From: Ligilactobacillus salitolerans | GTDB lineage: Bacteria; Bacillota; Bacilli; Lactobacillales; Lactobacillaceae | DNA: 64,000 nucleotides | Direction of reading: 5' to 3' | NCBI RefSeq assembly: GCF_003864415.1 | Contig: NZ_BFFP01000004.1 | Location: 1 to 64,000, forward strand | Part shown: positions 1-8,296 of the stretch, in pieces | Layout: each line of letters starts with the position of its first letter | Numbering within the stretch: position 1 is the stretch's first letter | The notes under the pieces: generated by a model | Seen by the model: the letters and a program-made list of their open reading frames with translations, nothing else | What the model was told of the DNA's origin: nothing | Database searches by the model: none | Position numbers and translations under genes: made by a program

Positions 1-180
1 GATGATTACATGTATAAGGATAATAGTCCTTTTTGGTGTTAAGCAAGCACTATTTTTAGCCTGCACGACATTGTGAACTTTCAAACTAGAAGAAAAAGCC
101 CTAATTTTTTAAAACCAACCAAAACTTTACACTTAGCGGCAAAAACTAGCAAATCTGTTTTGATTATTAATTTTTTAAGT
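1..180. other. Window edge, no gene supported
   Basis: This AT-rich stretch lies downstream of the pnp stop codon. The open frames here are short or antisense to pnp, and none has a convincing ribosome binding site. I do not see a clear hairpin-plus-T-run terminator for pnp, so its transcript may end outside the window or by another mechanism. Confidence 0.4.
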
Positions 181-2391
181 TTACTTATTTTCTTGCTGTT
201 TGATCACAAAACGAGGGTTTCTCTGATTAGCCTGTTTTCTGTGGTCAAAGTTTCTGTTTTGATTGTTATTTTGCCCGCTGTGACCAATATTACCAGAATT
301 GCCGGCTCTTTCAATCAGTGCCCGATGTGATGCTTTGATCCGATCATGCATGTCAACTTCGGTCACTTTGACTTTCATTTTATCACCCACTGTTACTACG
401 TCAGAGACTTGAGCAACTCGATTCGCTTCTAGCTGCGAGATATGCACTAATGCCTCTTTACCGTGGAACAGTTCAACTATCGCACCAAATTTTTCAATTC
501 GGATCACGGTTGCCTCATAAACTTCGCCAACCTTCACCTTTTTAGTTAACAAACGAATGATTTCTTCCGTGCGGTTGATTTCAGCTTGTTGACTGGACAT
601 GATCCGAACTGTCCCGTCCTCTTCGATGTCGATCTTAACTCCGGTCTCTGCAATGATCTTGTTGATCGTATCTCCGCCCTTGCCGATCACAATTTTAATT
701 TGATCTTTGGCGATCTGCATTGTTTCAACCTTTGGTGCATATGGTGACAATTCTTTCCGCGGCTGTGCGATCGTACTTTCGATCACGTCTAAGATCTGAA
801 GGCGGGCTTTTTTTGCTTGCTCTAAAGCTGCACGCAAAATTTTCCGGCTGATACCTGTGACCTTAAGGTCCATCTGCAAGGCGGTGATTCCTGTCCGTGT
901 GCCGGCAACTTTAAAGTCCATATCACCAAGATGATCTTCCATTCCTTGAATATCAGTCAAAATTGCAACCTGCTCGCCTTCTTTGACTAACCCCATTGCG
1001 ATCCCTGCAACGGGAGCTTTGATCGGCACTCCGGCTGCCATTAAAGCTAAGGTTCCGGCACAAATACTAGCCTGCGAAGAAGATCCATTTGATTCTAATA
1101 CTTCTGCCACGACTCGGATCGTATACGGAAAATCTTCAACTGACGGAATAATTGCCGCCAGGGCTTTTTCTCCTAAAGCACCGTGACCGATCTCCCGTCG
1201 TCCTGGTGCTCTCATTCTGCCGGTTTCTCCCACCGAATACTGAGGAAAATTATATTGATGGATAAAGTGCTTCGTTTGCTCTGCATCTAAACCATCGATC
1301 ACTTGCCCCTCAGACAGCGGTGCTAACGTAACGGTTGAAAGGACCTGGGTCTGGCCGCGAGTGAAAAGTCCAGATCCATGCACACGAGGAATATAATCCA
1401 CTTTTGCATCTAATGAGCGGATCTCATCTAATCTGCGTCGGTCTGGCCGCAAGTGGTCCTGAATGATCAAAGAGCGCATAATTTTTCTCTCCAAATCGTT
1501 CATAATTTCAACCACTTGGTCCAGTTTTTCTTCTGGCAACTCCTCTTGTGCAGCGTAGTGGTTGTACACTAATTCTTTGATCGCGGCAATATTTTCCTCA
1601 CGTTCCTGCTTTTCTTCAGTCAAGATCGCGGTGCGTAATTGATCACTGGCCATTTTTTCAATTTCATTCACTAAACTCTGATCCATTTCAGGAATTTGGA
1701 ATTCTTTTTTAGCCAGTCCTATTTCTAGGCTAATTTCTGCCTGCCAATCACACAAACGCTTGATCTCTGCAGCGCCAAATTCGAGCGCATCTAGCATCAG
1801 CTCTTCTGCCATTTCCTGGCACCCTGCTTCAACCATGTTGATAGCCGAGCTGGTACCGGCAACCTTTAAATCTAAATCAGAGCCGGCAATTTTTTCTTGT
1901 TCGGGTTCGATTTCAAACTTGCCTGCTATCCTCCCAACTTGGACCACAGCCGCCGGACCGGCAAATGGGATATCAGAAATGCAGAGTGCCAAAGAACTGC
2001 CTAACATCGCAGCCGTGGCAGGAGAACAATCTTCTTCCACACTAAACACCGTATTAGTGACCTGAACTTCATCTTTAAAACCCGCAGGGAACAACGGCCG
2101 CAAAGCCCTGTCTATCATCCGAGCCGACAGAGTCGCTCCATCACTAGGTTTACCTTCTCTTTTAATGAACCCGCCAGGCAGCTTGCCCGCGGCATACATT
2201 TTTTCTTCATAGTTGATCGTTAACGGAAAAAAGTCATTTTCACCAGCAGCCGCTTTACTAACAACAGCCGATAAGACAGTCGTATCTCCAAAACGAACTA
2301 ATACAGCAGCATCTGCTTGTTTAGCAACTTCGCCGCTTTCTACAACTAGCTTGTGTCCTCCCAATTGGGTCGTATATGTATGCTTAACCAT
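181..2391 (-). CDS. pnp: Polyribonucleotide nucleotidyltransferase (PNPase)
   Basis: PNPase is a phosphorolytic 3'-to-5' exoribonuclease that degrades mRNA to nucleoside diphosphates as a trimeric ring in the cytoplasm. The 736-residue product has the full family architecture: two RNase PH-like domains with a helical linker, then a KH domain (IGKGGDTI near residue 570) and an S1 domain (about 620-690). After S1 comes an Asn/Gln/Arg-rich tail of roughly 40 residues that looks disordered. I chose the ATG at 2391, seven bases after GGGGGAA; the TTG one codon earlier lies too close to that site. It sits downstream of rpsO in the same orientation, the usual rpsO-pnp order, but has its own likely promoter and is separated by the rpsO terminator. 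Confidence 0.97.
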   Translation of the reverse strand: MVKHTYTTQLGGHKLVVESGEVAKQADAAVLVRFGDTTVLSAVVSKAAAGENDFFPLTINYEEKMYAAGKLPGGFIKREGKPSDGATLSARMIDRALRPLFPAGFKDEVQVTNTVFSVEEDCSPATAAMLGSSLALCISDIPFAGPAAVVQVGRIAGKFEIEPEQEKIAGSDLDLKVAGTSSAINMVEAGCQEMAEELMLDALEFGAAEIKRLCDWQAEISLEIGLAKKEFQIPEMDQSLVNEIEKMASDQLRTAILTEEKQEREENIAAIKELVYNHYAAQEELPEEKLDQVVEIMNDLERKIMRSLIIQDHLRPDRRRLDEIRSLDAKVDYIPRVHGSGLFTRGQTQVLSTVTLAPLSEGQVIDGLDAEQTKHFIHQYNFPQYSVGETGRMRAPGRREIGHGALGEKALAAIIPSVEDFPYTIRVVAEVLESNGSSSQASICAGTLALMAAGVPIKAPVAGIAMGLVKEGEQVAILTDIQGMEDHLGDMDFKVAGTRTGITALQMDLKVTGISRKILRAALEQAKKARLQILDVIESTIAQPRKELSPYAPKVETMQIAKDQIKIVIGKGGDTINKIIAETGVKIDIEEDGTVRIMSSQQAEINRTEEIIRLLTKKVKVGEVYEATVIRIEKFGAIVELFHGKEALVHISQLEANRVAQVSDVVTVGDKMKVKVTEVDMHDRIKASHRALIERAGNSGNIGHSGQNNNQNRNFDHRKQANQRNPRFVIKQQENK

Positions 2392-2442
2392 CAAGTAATT
2401 CCCCCGATCAAAAATTTTTTATGACTGCTTTTTCTTGTTTAT

Positions 2443-2472
2443 AGTATACAATTTTTGAAAACGGTTTTACAA
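2443..2472 (-). promoter_or_regulatory. Probable pnp promoter
   Basis: Reading the minus strand, TTGTAA (2472-2467) and TATACT (2448-2443) are separated by 18 bases, about 50 bases upstream of the pnp start and downstream of the rpsO terminator. Confidence 0.5.
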
Positions 2473-2544
2473 GAAGGATAAAATTTTTAATTCATCATCT
2501 ACAAGCTGTTAAAGTGAGGGACAAGGCAAAAATTTGGACGAAAA

Positions 2545-2583
2545 AAAAGCCGCGAATCGCTAAGCAGCGACCCCGACTTTTCC
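2545..2583 (-). terminator. rpsO terminator
   Basis: On the minus strand, GTCGGGGTCGCT pairs with AGCGATTCGCGGC (one bulge and some G-U pairs), followed by a run of eight T. It lies ten bases past the rpsO stop codon. Confidence 0.75.
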
Positions 2584-2592
2584 AGCAAGTAA

Positions 2593-2862
2593 TTAACGAC
2601 GCAAGCCAAGTGCTTGAATCAAATCACGGTAACGATGAATGTCTTCTTTACGCAAGTAAGCTAATAAATTACGACGATGACCGATTTTCTTCAACAAACC
2701 ACGTTGTGAAGCGTAATCCTTTTTATGAGTACTGATATGCGCGTTTAACTCATTGATATCTGCAGTTAAAACTGCGATTTGTACTTCAGCAGAACCTGTG
2801 TCGCCTTCATGACGAGCAAACTTCTGCATAATTTCGTTTTTCTTTTCTTGAGAAATTGCCAT
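2593..2862 (-). CDS. rpsO: 30S ribosomal protein S15
   Basis: S15 is a primary 16S rRNA-binding protein that organises the central domain of the small subunit through the h20/h21/h22 three-way junction. The 89-residue product has the normal length and the conserved tract around [11 protein letters not shown] and the [10 protein letters not shown] segment. The ATG at 2862 follows a GGTGGG ribosome binding site. It is monocistronic here, with its own promoter, a structured leader and a terminator, and pnp follows in the same orientation. S15 represses its own translation or transcription in several bacteria by binding leader RNA, and the leader here has a matching shape. Confidence 0.98.
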   Translation of the reverse strand: MAISQEKKNEIMQKFARHEGDTGSAEVQIAVLTADINELNAHISTHKKDYASQRGLLKKIGHRRNLLAYLRKEDIHRYRDLIQALGLRR

Positions 2863-2892
2863 TGGTAATTCCCACCTTTCAAAATATTTACT

Positions 2893-2941
2893 CCCTTGAC
2901 CGTGTAAACCGGCGGTGAGCTCCGAGTAAACTCAGTCAGGG
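2893..2941 (-). promoter_or_regulatory. Candidate S15-binding rpsO leader (three-way junction)
   Basis: In the rpsO transcript, CCCUGAC (2941-2935) can pair with GUCAAGGG (2900-2893). It encloses a GAG-UUUA-CUC hairpin and a CCG...CGG hairpin, which makes a three-way junction. S15 binds a three-way junction in 16S rRNA and autoregulates via mimics in mRNA leaders. The pairing is seen by eye; the assignment as an S15 switch is inference. Confidence 0.5.
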
Positions 2942-2965
2942 CCATACGTTATTACGTACTCTATT

Positions 2966-2994
2966 AATTTACTAAATGTTTCTGCAAAATGCAA
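2966..2994 (-). promoter_or_regulatory. Probable rpsO promoter
   Basis: On the minus strand, TTGCAT (2994-2989), a 17-base spacer and TAAATT (2971-2966) lie just upstream of the structured leader. This gives a leader of about 100 bases. The interval 2863-3260 contains no gene and holds this promoter and leader plus the divergent rpsT promoter. Confidence 0.5.
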
Positions 2995-3169
2995 GTTGTT
3001 TTTCAGACTTTTACAATCACAGTTCAGATCAGGAAGGTCACCCTCTTTTTTTTCGTGTGATCCCAAATTCCATTTGCGCTGAAAATTTTGCTTTTTATTG
3101 AGATTTTCGTATTTTTACAAAGACCAACCATAAACTGTCAAGGAAATTTTCTTGACAACACGATTTTTA

Positions 3170-3198
3170 TTGCATTGTGCTGATTGCTCTTGTATAAT
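3170..3198 (+). promoter_or_regulatory. rpsT promoter
   Basis: TTGCAT (3170-3175), a 17-base spacer and a perfect TATAAT (3193-3198) lie about 60 bases before the rpsT start, divergent from rpsO. A perfect TTGACA at 3152-3157 has no matching -10 at the right distance. Confidence 0.65.
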
Positions 3199-3260
3199 TG
3201 TTGATGTTGAAATTAAATGATTACCATTAATGGAATCACATAAGCTGGAGGTGAAACCCG

Positions 3261-3515
3261 ATGCCAATTATTAAATCTGCGATTGAACGTGTAAAAACAA
3301 ATGAAAAAGCAAGTGCACGCAACTCAGCTCAATTGAGCCAAATGCGTACTGCCGTTAAAAAGTTTGAAACAGCTAAAACAGCTGGTGCAGACAACGTTGA
3401 AGAATTATTCAACCAAGCAGTTTCTGCAGTTGACAAAGCTTATTCAAAAGGCTTGATCAAAGCTAACAAAGCTGCCCGCGACAAATCTCGTATGGCTGCT
3501 CGTTTAGCTAAATAA
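3261..3515 (+). CDS. rpsT: 30S ribosomal protein S20
   Basis: S20 is a small basic three-helix protein that binds the 5' domain of 16S rRNA early in 30S assembly. The 84-residue product shows the typical Ala/Lys-rich sequence with [14 protein letters not shown] at the N-terminus and [13 protein letters not shown] at the C-terminus. An excellent GGAGGTGA ribosome binding site precedes the ATG. It is a single-gene unit on the plus strand, convergent with holA and sharing a terminator with it; the holA/rpsT neighbourhood is the same in Bacillus. Confidence 0.98.
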   Translation: MPIIKSAIERVKTNEKASARNSAQLSQMRTAVKKFETAKTAGADNVEELFNQAVSAVDKAYSKGLIKANKAARDKSRMAARLAK

Positions 3516-3519
3516 TAAA

Positions 3520-3551
3520 AAAACCGTTGCCTCGCTGCAACGGTTTTTTTT
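3520..3551. terminator. Bidirectional terminator between rpsT and holA
   Basis: A perfect 9-bp stem AACCGTTGC/GCAACGGTT (3522-3530 and 3537-3545) has A-runs on one side and T-runs on the other. It can therefore stop both rpsT on the plus strand and the comE-holA operon on the minus strand. Confidence 0.9.
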
Positions 3552-3562
3552 ATGCTTTGATC

Positions 3563-4591
3563 TCAAGCAGCACTGTGCTGACTAAAGTTCAGTAAAAACA
3601 ACTGAAACAGCAATTCAGGCTCGATCGAAGAAGATTTCATTTTCTCTTCAACGTGCACTAGGCCTAAAAAAGCAGCCTTTAGGTCCGGTAATTTAAACTG
3701 CCGATTTTTCTTTAGAGCCAATTTCACTCGATAAGGATGAACTTTTAACTGTGACGCAATACTTCCTTGATCATAACCATGTTGCCGTAAAACCATAACC
3801 TGCAACATCAGCCTGAATTGCCCCTCCAAAATTGCATTGATCTTGAGCGGCTCTTCTTTTTGCAAGATCAGGTCCCGATACATAGCCAACGCCTGGTTAA
3901 CTTTCCTACCTAAGACCAAGTCTACTAAATCAAAGACGTTTTGTTCAAAAGACCGAGAGACCAGCCCCGCAACATCCGCTTTAGTAACTATTTTTGTATC
4001 CGCCGAAGCCAACATTAGCTTAGGAAGTTCGTTCATACCTGCAGTTAGTTCTGCCCCCGTCCGCTCCAGCAGCAGTTCCAGCGCATCTGAGTTGATTTGC
4101 CAGCCTTTTTTCTGGATGACAGAATTTAATCTTTGACGAACTTCACCCTCCTTTAAGGGAGAACAGTCAATAAATTCTGCTGTTTTACGCAGCTGCTTTG
4201 TCAATTTTTTTCGCTCATCTAACTTAGGATATGGTGCCAAAATCAGCAGCATGGTCGCCGTTTCGGGATTCTTAAGATATTTCAGCAGACCGTCCAAATC
4301 ATGATCGATCGTCTTTTTTTGTCGTGCGCCAGTTAAAAAAGCCGGCCGCTCCACGACAACTAACCGATGCTCGCCAAAAAAAGGTAAAGACTGCGCATCA
4401 TTGATCGCAACAGCAACGTTGACTGCCTCCATGTCGTAGCGGCCAACATTAAAATCTTCTTGTTCCTGCGGGATCAAGCTTAAAAAGAATCGCTTGAGTT
4501 TATCCAGCAAATAGGCTTCTGTGCCTAAAGCAACATATACTGGAGCAATTTTTCCCTGCTTAATTTTTTTTATTGCTTCTTCAACTCGCAT
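3563..4591 (-). CDS. holA: DNA polymerase III delta subunit
   Basis: HolA is the clamp-loader subunit that contacts and opens the beta sliding clamp during replication. The 342-residue length and the N-terminal pattern (acquisition of an AAA+-like fold without Walker motifs, beginning VEEAIKKIKQGKIAPVYVAL) fit the family. So does the C-terminal helical domain with LLQLFLLNF-type hydrophobic helices. It is the last gene after comEC, 39 bases downstream, so it is probably carried by read-through from the comE operon as in Bacillus. The ATG at 4591 follows AAGGAAGG. Confidence 0.94.
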   Translation of the reverse strand: MRVEEAIKKIKQGKIAPVYVALGTEAYLLDKLKRFFLSLIPQEQEDFNVGRYDMEAVNVAVAINDAQSLPFFGEHRLVVVERPAFLTGARQKKTIDHDLDGLLKYLKNPETATMLLILAPYPKLDERKKLTKQLRKTAEFIDCSPLKEGEVRQRLNSVIQKKGWQINSDALELLLERTGAELTAGMNELPKLMLASADTKIVTKADVAGLVSRSFEQNVFDLVDLVLGRKVNQALAMYRDLILQKEEPLKINAILEGQFRLMLQVMVLRQHGYDQGSIASQLKVHPYRVKLALKKNRQFKLPDLKAAFLGLVHVEEKMKSSSIEPELLFQLFLLNFSQHSAA

Positions 4592-4630
4592 AATAAACCT
4601 TCCTTAAACTTAAGTTTCCTACAATTTAAT

Positions 4631-6871
4631 TCACTGCTGGTTTGCGTGATAATATTTCTCCACCGTAACTTGTCCTGACCGCCTTACTATCAGTTTGATC
4701 ATGCCATCGCGAGCTGTCAGTAAATAAGGAACACGCAATCTGGCTAATGTCGCCAGTGTTTCAGCAGCAGGATGACCATAGCGATTATTCCTGCCGGCAG
4801 AAATTATTGCCAGTTTAGGCCGCATTTGAGCAATAAAACGCGGATCACTAGCTGTATTACTCCCATGGTGACCAGTTTTCATGACATCGGCGTGTAAAGA
4901 AGGATATTTCTGCATCACCATTAATTCATTTTGCTTGTCGAGGTCACCCGTAAAAAGAAAAGATAATCCCTGCAATTGATAGAGCAAGACTAGAGAATCC
5001 TCATTTTTTCCTTGGCCTGCTGCAAATGGATGCAAAATTTGAATTGATCCACGCGCTGAGCTGGGTACGAAATGATCAGTAACGGGAACCACATTCTGAG
5101 TGTCGATCCCAGATAGAGCCAACCGCCGCTTAAAGGACGCGAACTTCTCCATACCAGCCGGAACGATCAGCTTCTTCACAGCAATTTTTTGACTGATACT
5201 CGGAAAATTGCCAACATGATCGGTATCTTGATGAGTCAAATACATCCGATCAATGCGCGTGATCCCCTTGCTATGCAGGTAATTAACGACCACTGATTCT
5301 CCGTTAGTCTTTGCATGTCTGTCCTGCCAGTGCTCCTTGTTAAATGATAAACGGCCGCCTGTATCGATCAAATATACTTCACGCGCAAACTTAGTTCTGA
5401 TCAACGAACAATCGCCCTGACCAATGTCAAAATATGTAACCTCATTATTCATTGGAAAGCGGATCAAACAATAACCCGCTAAAACAGTGACTCCTAACAA
5501 TACCCCAACCTGCCGGCGCTTGTTACTGACTAAGCAGGTCAGCAATAAAGCCAGCATTAGTATGACTAATAGTCGCGACGGCTTGCCGTAGATGATCGTC
5601 CCTGGTAAACGTGCTCCCCAGCCAAAAAACTGCTGAACATAACATAAAACAGCATTACATAAGCTTCTCAGCGGGCCAACAAAGGCGCCTATTAGGACAA
5701 CTGGAAAAATAAACCAGTCAAAAATTGGTCCGATCAAAAGCGAGAGCGGCAATGTCCAGATGTTCCAACAAAATGTCTGGTATAAAACCAGCGGAATAGT
5801 GAAACTGGTCATTTTTATTCCAAGCGCCAGCTGACTCTTCCTTCGATCAAACAGCAAGATCAACGTTAGTAGATAACTAAGTTGGGCGCCCAATGAAAAA
5901 ATCGCTGCTGGGGCGATCACTAAGTTAAGAAACAAGACGATCGACCAGCATTCGACCCCGCTTAATTTGATCAAGCCAAATCTGCTGCTGCAGATTTGCA
6001 GCCAAGACATCGCCACTGAGCGCAGCAAACCTAAAGAACCGCCGCCAATGATCCCATAGAGCGGTAAAACCAACAAAAGGACCAGATCTGTCGTTTCCTT
6101 AGTAATGCCCAATTGCCGCAAAAGCCAGCGGATCAGCGTGATCAAATAGAAAACATGCATGCCAGAGAGTGTAAAGAGATATAGTAACCCTAGCTGGTTG
6201 ATGTTGTCCATCGTGTCTTGAAACCCTTCGCTTTGATAACCCAAAACAAGGACTTGAATAAACCACCCTAATGGCTGGGGAAACTTTTCGGTGGTGACAA
6301 TAATCTTTTTACGCCAAACATGCAGCAAATTACTCAAAGTTGTCACTGGACCTTGAAACTTCGCCTCTGGCTGACTGTATGCCAGCTTTGCAGCTTGGAG
6401 TTCATTGCTAATATTTTTACCCAACATATAACGACGAAAATCAAATTCATTTTCATTGGTTGGGCCGGGGATAGCGCTAATTTGCCCAGTTAATGTCACT
6501 AATAGGGGTTTAGTCTGTGCCTTAAAATTTTCTTTTTCCTGCCGGGTTTTAAAATGGTAATAAACCAGCAATGACTGCCGACCTTCCTGCCATTTGCCAG
6601 AAAATTTTAGCAAGTCGCCGTCAATTGTATATGCATCTGGATTCAACCAGACCTGCGAATCCATTGCTTTGGTCGGAGTAAAAAACGTGCGTTGTTGGAC
6701 CTGTTGGATCCACCCCCACAGACAGCCGCACCAGATGACGCAAAAGACGAGATTCACCGCAAAAAATTTTTTCCTTTTGATTGCTAGGAGCCTGACCTGC
6801 AACATGATCCAAACCAACCACCACAATGGTGAATGCACTAAAATGGCACAAGTCAGAAATAATGCGTCCAA
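4631..6871 (-). CDS. comEC: DNA internalization channel protein ComEC
   Basis: ComEC is the polytopic membrane channel that carries single-stranded DNA into the cell during transformation. The product has an N-terminal DUF4131-type region with membrane segments and a large Competence domain with many hydrophobic helices (about 190-460). A C-terminal metallo-beta-lactamase domain follows, with THQDTDH (about 546-552), TGHHGS and the C-terminal GHPAAETL motif. It appears intact. The start is unclear: the listed TTG at 6871 has no good ribosome binding site. The frame stays open upstream to an ACG at 6901 that sits seven bases after a perfect GGAGG, and the extra residues look like a normal hydrophobic N-terminus. 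It follows comEB closely and precedes holA. Confidence 0.93.
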   Translation of the reverse strand: MDALFLTCAILVHSPLWWLVWIMLQVRLLAIKRKKFFAVNLVFCVIWCGCLWGWIQQVQQRTFFTPTKAMDSQVWLNPDAYTIDGDLLKFSGKWQEGRQSLLVYYHFKTRQEKENFKAQTKPLLVTLTGQISAIPGPTNENEFDFRRYMLGKNISNELQAAKLAYSQPEAKFQGPVTTLSNLLHVWRKKIIVTTEKFPQPLGWFIQVLVLGYQSEGFQDTMDNINQLGLLYLFTLSGMHVFYLITLIRWLLRQLGITKETTDLVLLLVLPLYGIIGGGSLGLLRSVAMSWLQICSSRFGLIKLSGVECWSIVLFLNLVIAPAAIFSLGAQLSYLLTLILLFDRRKSQLALGIKMTSFTIPLVLYQTFCWNIWTLPLSLLIGPIFDWFIFPVVLIGAFVGPLRSLCNAVLCYVQQFFGWGARLPGTIIYGKPSRLLVILMLALLLTCLVSNKRRQVGVLLGVTVLAGYCLIRFPMNNEVTYFDIGQGDCSLIRTKFAREVYLIDTGGRLSFNKEHWQDRHAKTNGESVVVNYLHSKGITRIDRMYLTHQDTDHVGNFPSISQKIAVKKLIVPAGMEKFASFKRRLALSGIDTQNVVPVTDHFVPSSARGSIQILHPFAAGQGKNEDSLVLLYQLQGLSFLFTGDLDKQNELMVMQKYPSLHADVMKTGHHGSNTASDPRFIAQMRPKLAIISAGRNNRYGHPAAETLATLARLRVPYLLTARDGMIKLIVRRSGQVTVEKYYHANQQ

Positions 6872-6900
6872 ACTACCAAAAAAAAGATAATATTGGCGCG

Positions 6901-7392
6901 TTAATGCTCCTCCTGTCGATTGAAATGTTCATCTGAAAAAATCTTGTGTAAATATTTTTCATCAATTTCCACGCGCTGGACCTCAACTTCTTTGCGCTTC
7001 AAGAGCTCGACAGCATATTGGTCATTGTGATAATTGCGTAAATAATATATTTTACGGATCCCTGCTTGTAACAACATTTTAGTACATTGCAAACACGGAA
7101 AATCTGTCACATAAATTTCTGAACCTGCACTGGCAACACCAAACTTTGCACATTGAAGGACCGCATTCATCTCTGCGTGGATCGTTCTAACACAATGACC
7201 ATCGACAAGATAACATCCTTCATCTAGACAATGGACATCGCCTGAAACTGAACCATTATAACCGCCGGCAATAATTCTTTTGTCGCGCACTAAAATTGCT
7301 CCGACTGATAGTCGCTGACATGTACTGCGTGTTGACAATAAGACAGCTTGAGCCATAAAATATTGATCCCACGGGATCCTTTCATCGATCAT
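6901..7392 (-). CDS. comEB: Deoxycytidylate (dCMP) deaminase ComEB
   Basis: This enzyme deaminates dCMP to dUMP, the precursor for thymidylate synthesis. The 163-residue product has the zinc-dependent cytidine/deoxycytidylate deaminase signature: TIHAEMNAV with the His ligand and catalytic Glu, and PCLQC with two Cys ligands. It lies between comEA and comEC as in Bacillus, although the enzyme is not needed for DNA uptake there. An individual extended -10 promoter sits in the 143-base gap after comEA, so it can be expressed outside competence. The start ATG follows GGAGAG. The end of the gene carries the AGGAGGAG that probably serves comEC. Confidence 0.95.
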   Translation of the reverse strand: MIDERIPWDQYFMAQAVLLSTRSTCQRLSVGAILVRDKRIIAGGYNGSVSGDVHCLDEGCYLVDGHCVRTIHAEMNAVLQCAKFGVASAGSEIYVTDFPCLQCTKMLLQAGIRKIYYLRNYHNDQYAVELLKRKEVEVQRVEIDEKYLHKIFSDEHFNRQEEH

Positions 7393-7426
7393 TTCTACCC
7401 ACTCTCCTCGTTAACTATTGCAATCA

Positions 7427-7454
7427 AGTATAGCATACAAAAAGCCGCAGACAA
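7427..7454 (-). promoter_or_regulatory. Probable comEB promoter
   Basis: On the minus strand, TTGTCT (7454-7449), a 16-base spacer and an extended -10 TATGC-TATACT (ending at 7427) lie in the comEA-comEB gap, about 35 bases before the comEB start. Confidence 0.6.
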
Positions 7455-7535
7455 TAATCTCCAGACAGACTTATTTTTACAAACAGCGAACTTTATCTGG
7501 CAAATTGACATTCTGCCCACGCATAATTTCATGGT

Positions 7536-8273
7536 CTAAACCGTGATTTGGTCTGCTAGAGCAGCAAAAGTTTTATCTCCGATCCCAGAGACATTCTTTA
7601 AATCCTCAATTGTCTTAAAATTACCATTCTGCTGGCGATACGCGATTATTTGATCAGCTTTCTTATCACCGATCCCGTTTAGTTGCGTAAGCTGCTCCTT
7701 AGTCGCAGTATTTAAATTTATTTTATTTCCTGCTTGATTTTCCCCAGTCGAATCAAGACTGGCTGACTGTGCATCTTCACTAGTTGGATCCCCGGTTAGT
7801 CCCGGGTTTTGATCGATCAAGGCTGGACTTTTTATTGTGACATTTTCGCCTTTAGTCGGAATGTACACCAACATTTGATCAGCCAGTTTCACCGACAAAT
7901 TAACTTGGTTTAAATCAGCTTCTTTACTTGGTCCGCCTGCTTTTTCAAGTACCTCAGTGACACGTTGATCAGCTTTGACCTGAAATACTCCGGGATGAAT
8001 GACCGCACCCTTGACATCAACTTGAATCGTCTGTGAGCCCGTGCTAGAAGTTTGCGAATTAGTTGCAGCACTGGAAGTGACATTCGACGCAGTTTCTGTT
8101 TGAGCTGAATCCAACTGCTCGTCACCAGCCAGTTCAGATGCAGTGTTTTTATTTTCCCAAGGACTGATCGCCCTGATTTTTGGAACCAAGAATAGCAGCA
8201 AGATGATAATTCCTGCTGCTCCGACAATGATTTTAGCCTTATGTTCTTCCCAAAATATGCTCAAACTTTCCAT
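7536..8273 (-). CDS. comEA: Competence DNA receptor ComEA
   Basis: ComEA is the membrane-anchored DNA receptor that binds incoming double-stranded DNA on the outer face of the membrane. The 245-residue product has one N-terminal membrane anchor (about 15-32), then a Ser/Thr/Gln-rich linker. An SLBB domain follows (about 83-140) and then a second acidic linker. The C-terminal helix-hairpin-helix pair begins INLNTATKEQLTQLNGIG and ends GIGDKTFAAL. All parts are intact. The start ATG has a strong AAAGGAG. Directly upstream lies an octamer, TGCGTATC, that recurs before radC and may be a competence-sigma element. Confidence 0.96.
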   Translation of the reverse strand: MESLSIFWEEHKAKIIVGAAGIIILLLFLVPKIRAISPWENKNTASELAGDEQLDSAQTETASNVTSSAATNSQTSSTGSQTIQVDVKGAVIHPGVFQVKADQRVTEVLEKAGGPSKEADLNQVNLSVKLADQMLVYIPTKGENVTIKSPALIDQNPGLTGDPTSEDAQSASLDSTGENQAGNKINLNTATKEQLTQLNGIGDKKADQIIAYRQQNGNFKTIEDLKNVSGIGDKTFAALADQITV

Positions 8274-8296
8274 CTTAATTCTCCTTTCTACTCATA

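Noticed and set aside
73-330. Short plus-strand frame at the left edge
   Set aside because: It overlaps the pnp C-terminus antisense, and its start has no ribosome binding site.
3152-3157. Perfect TTGACA before rpsT
   Set aside because: At 17-18 bases downstream there is no -10; the TTGCAT 18 bases further on pairs correctly with TATAAT.
6901-7392. comEB as an essential competence gene
   Set aside because: It is a dCMP deaminase with all zinc and catalytic residues, and has its own promoter; its Bacillus homologue is dispensable for uptake.
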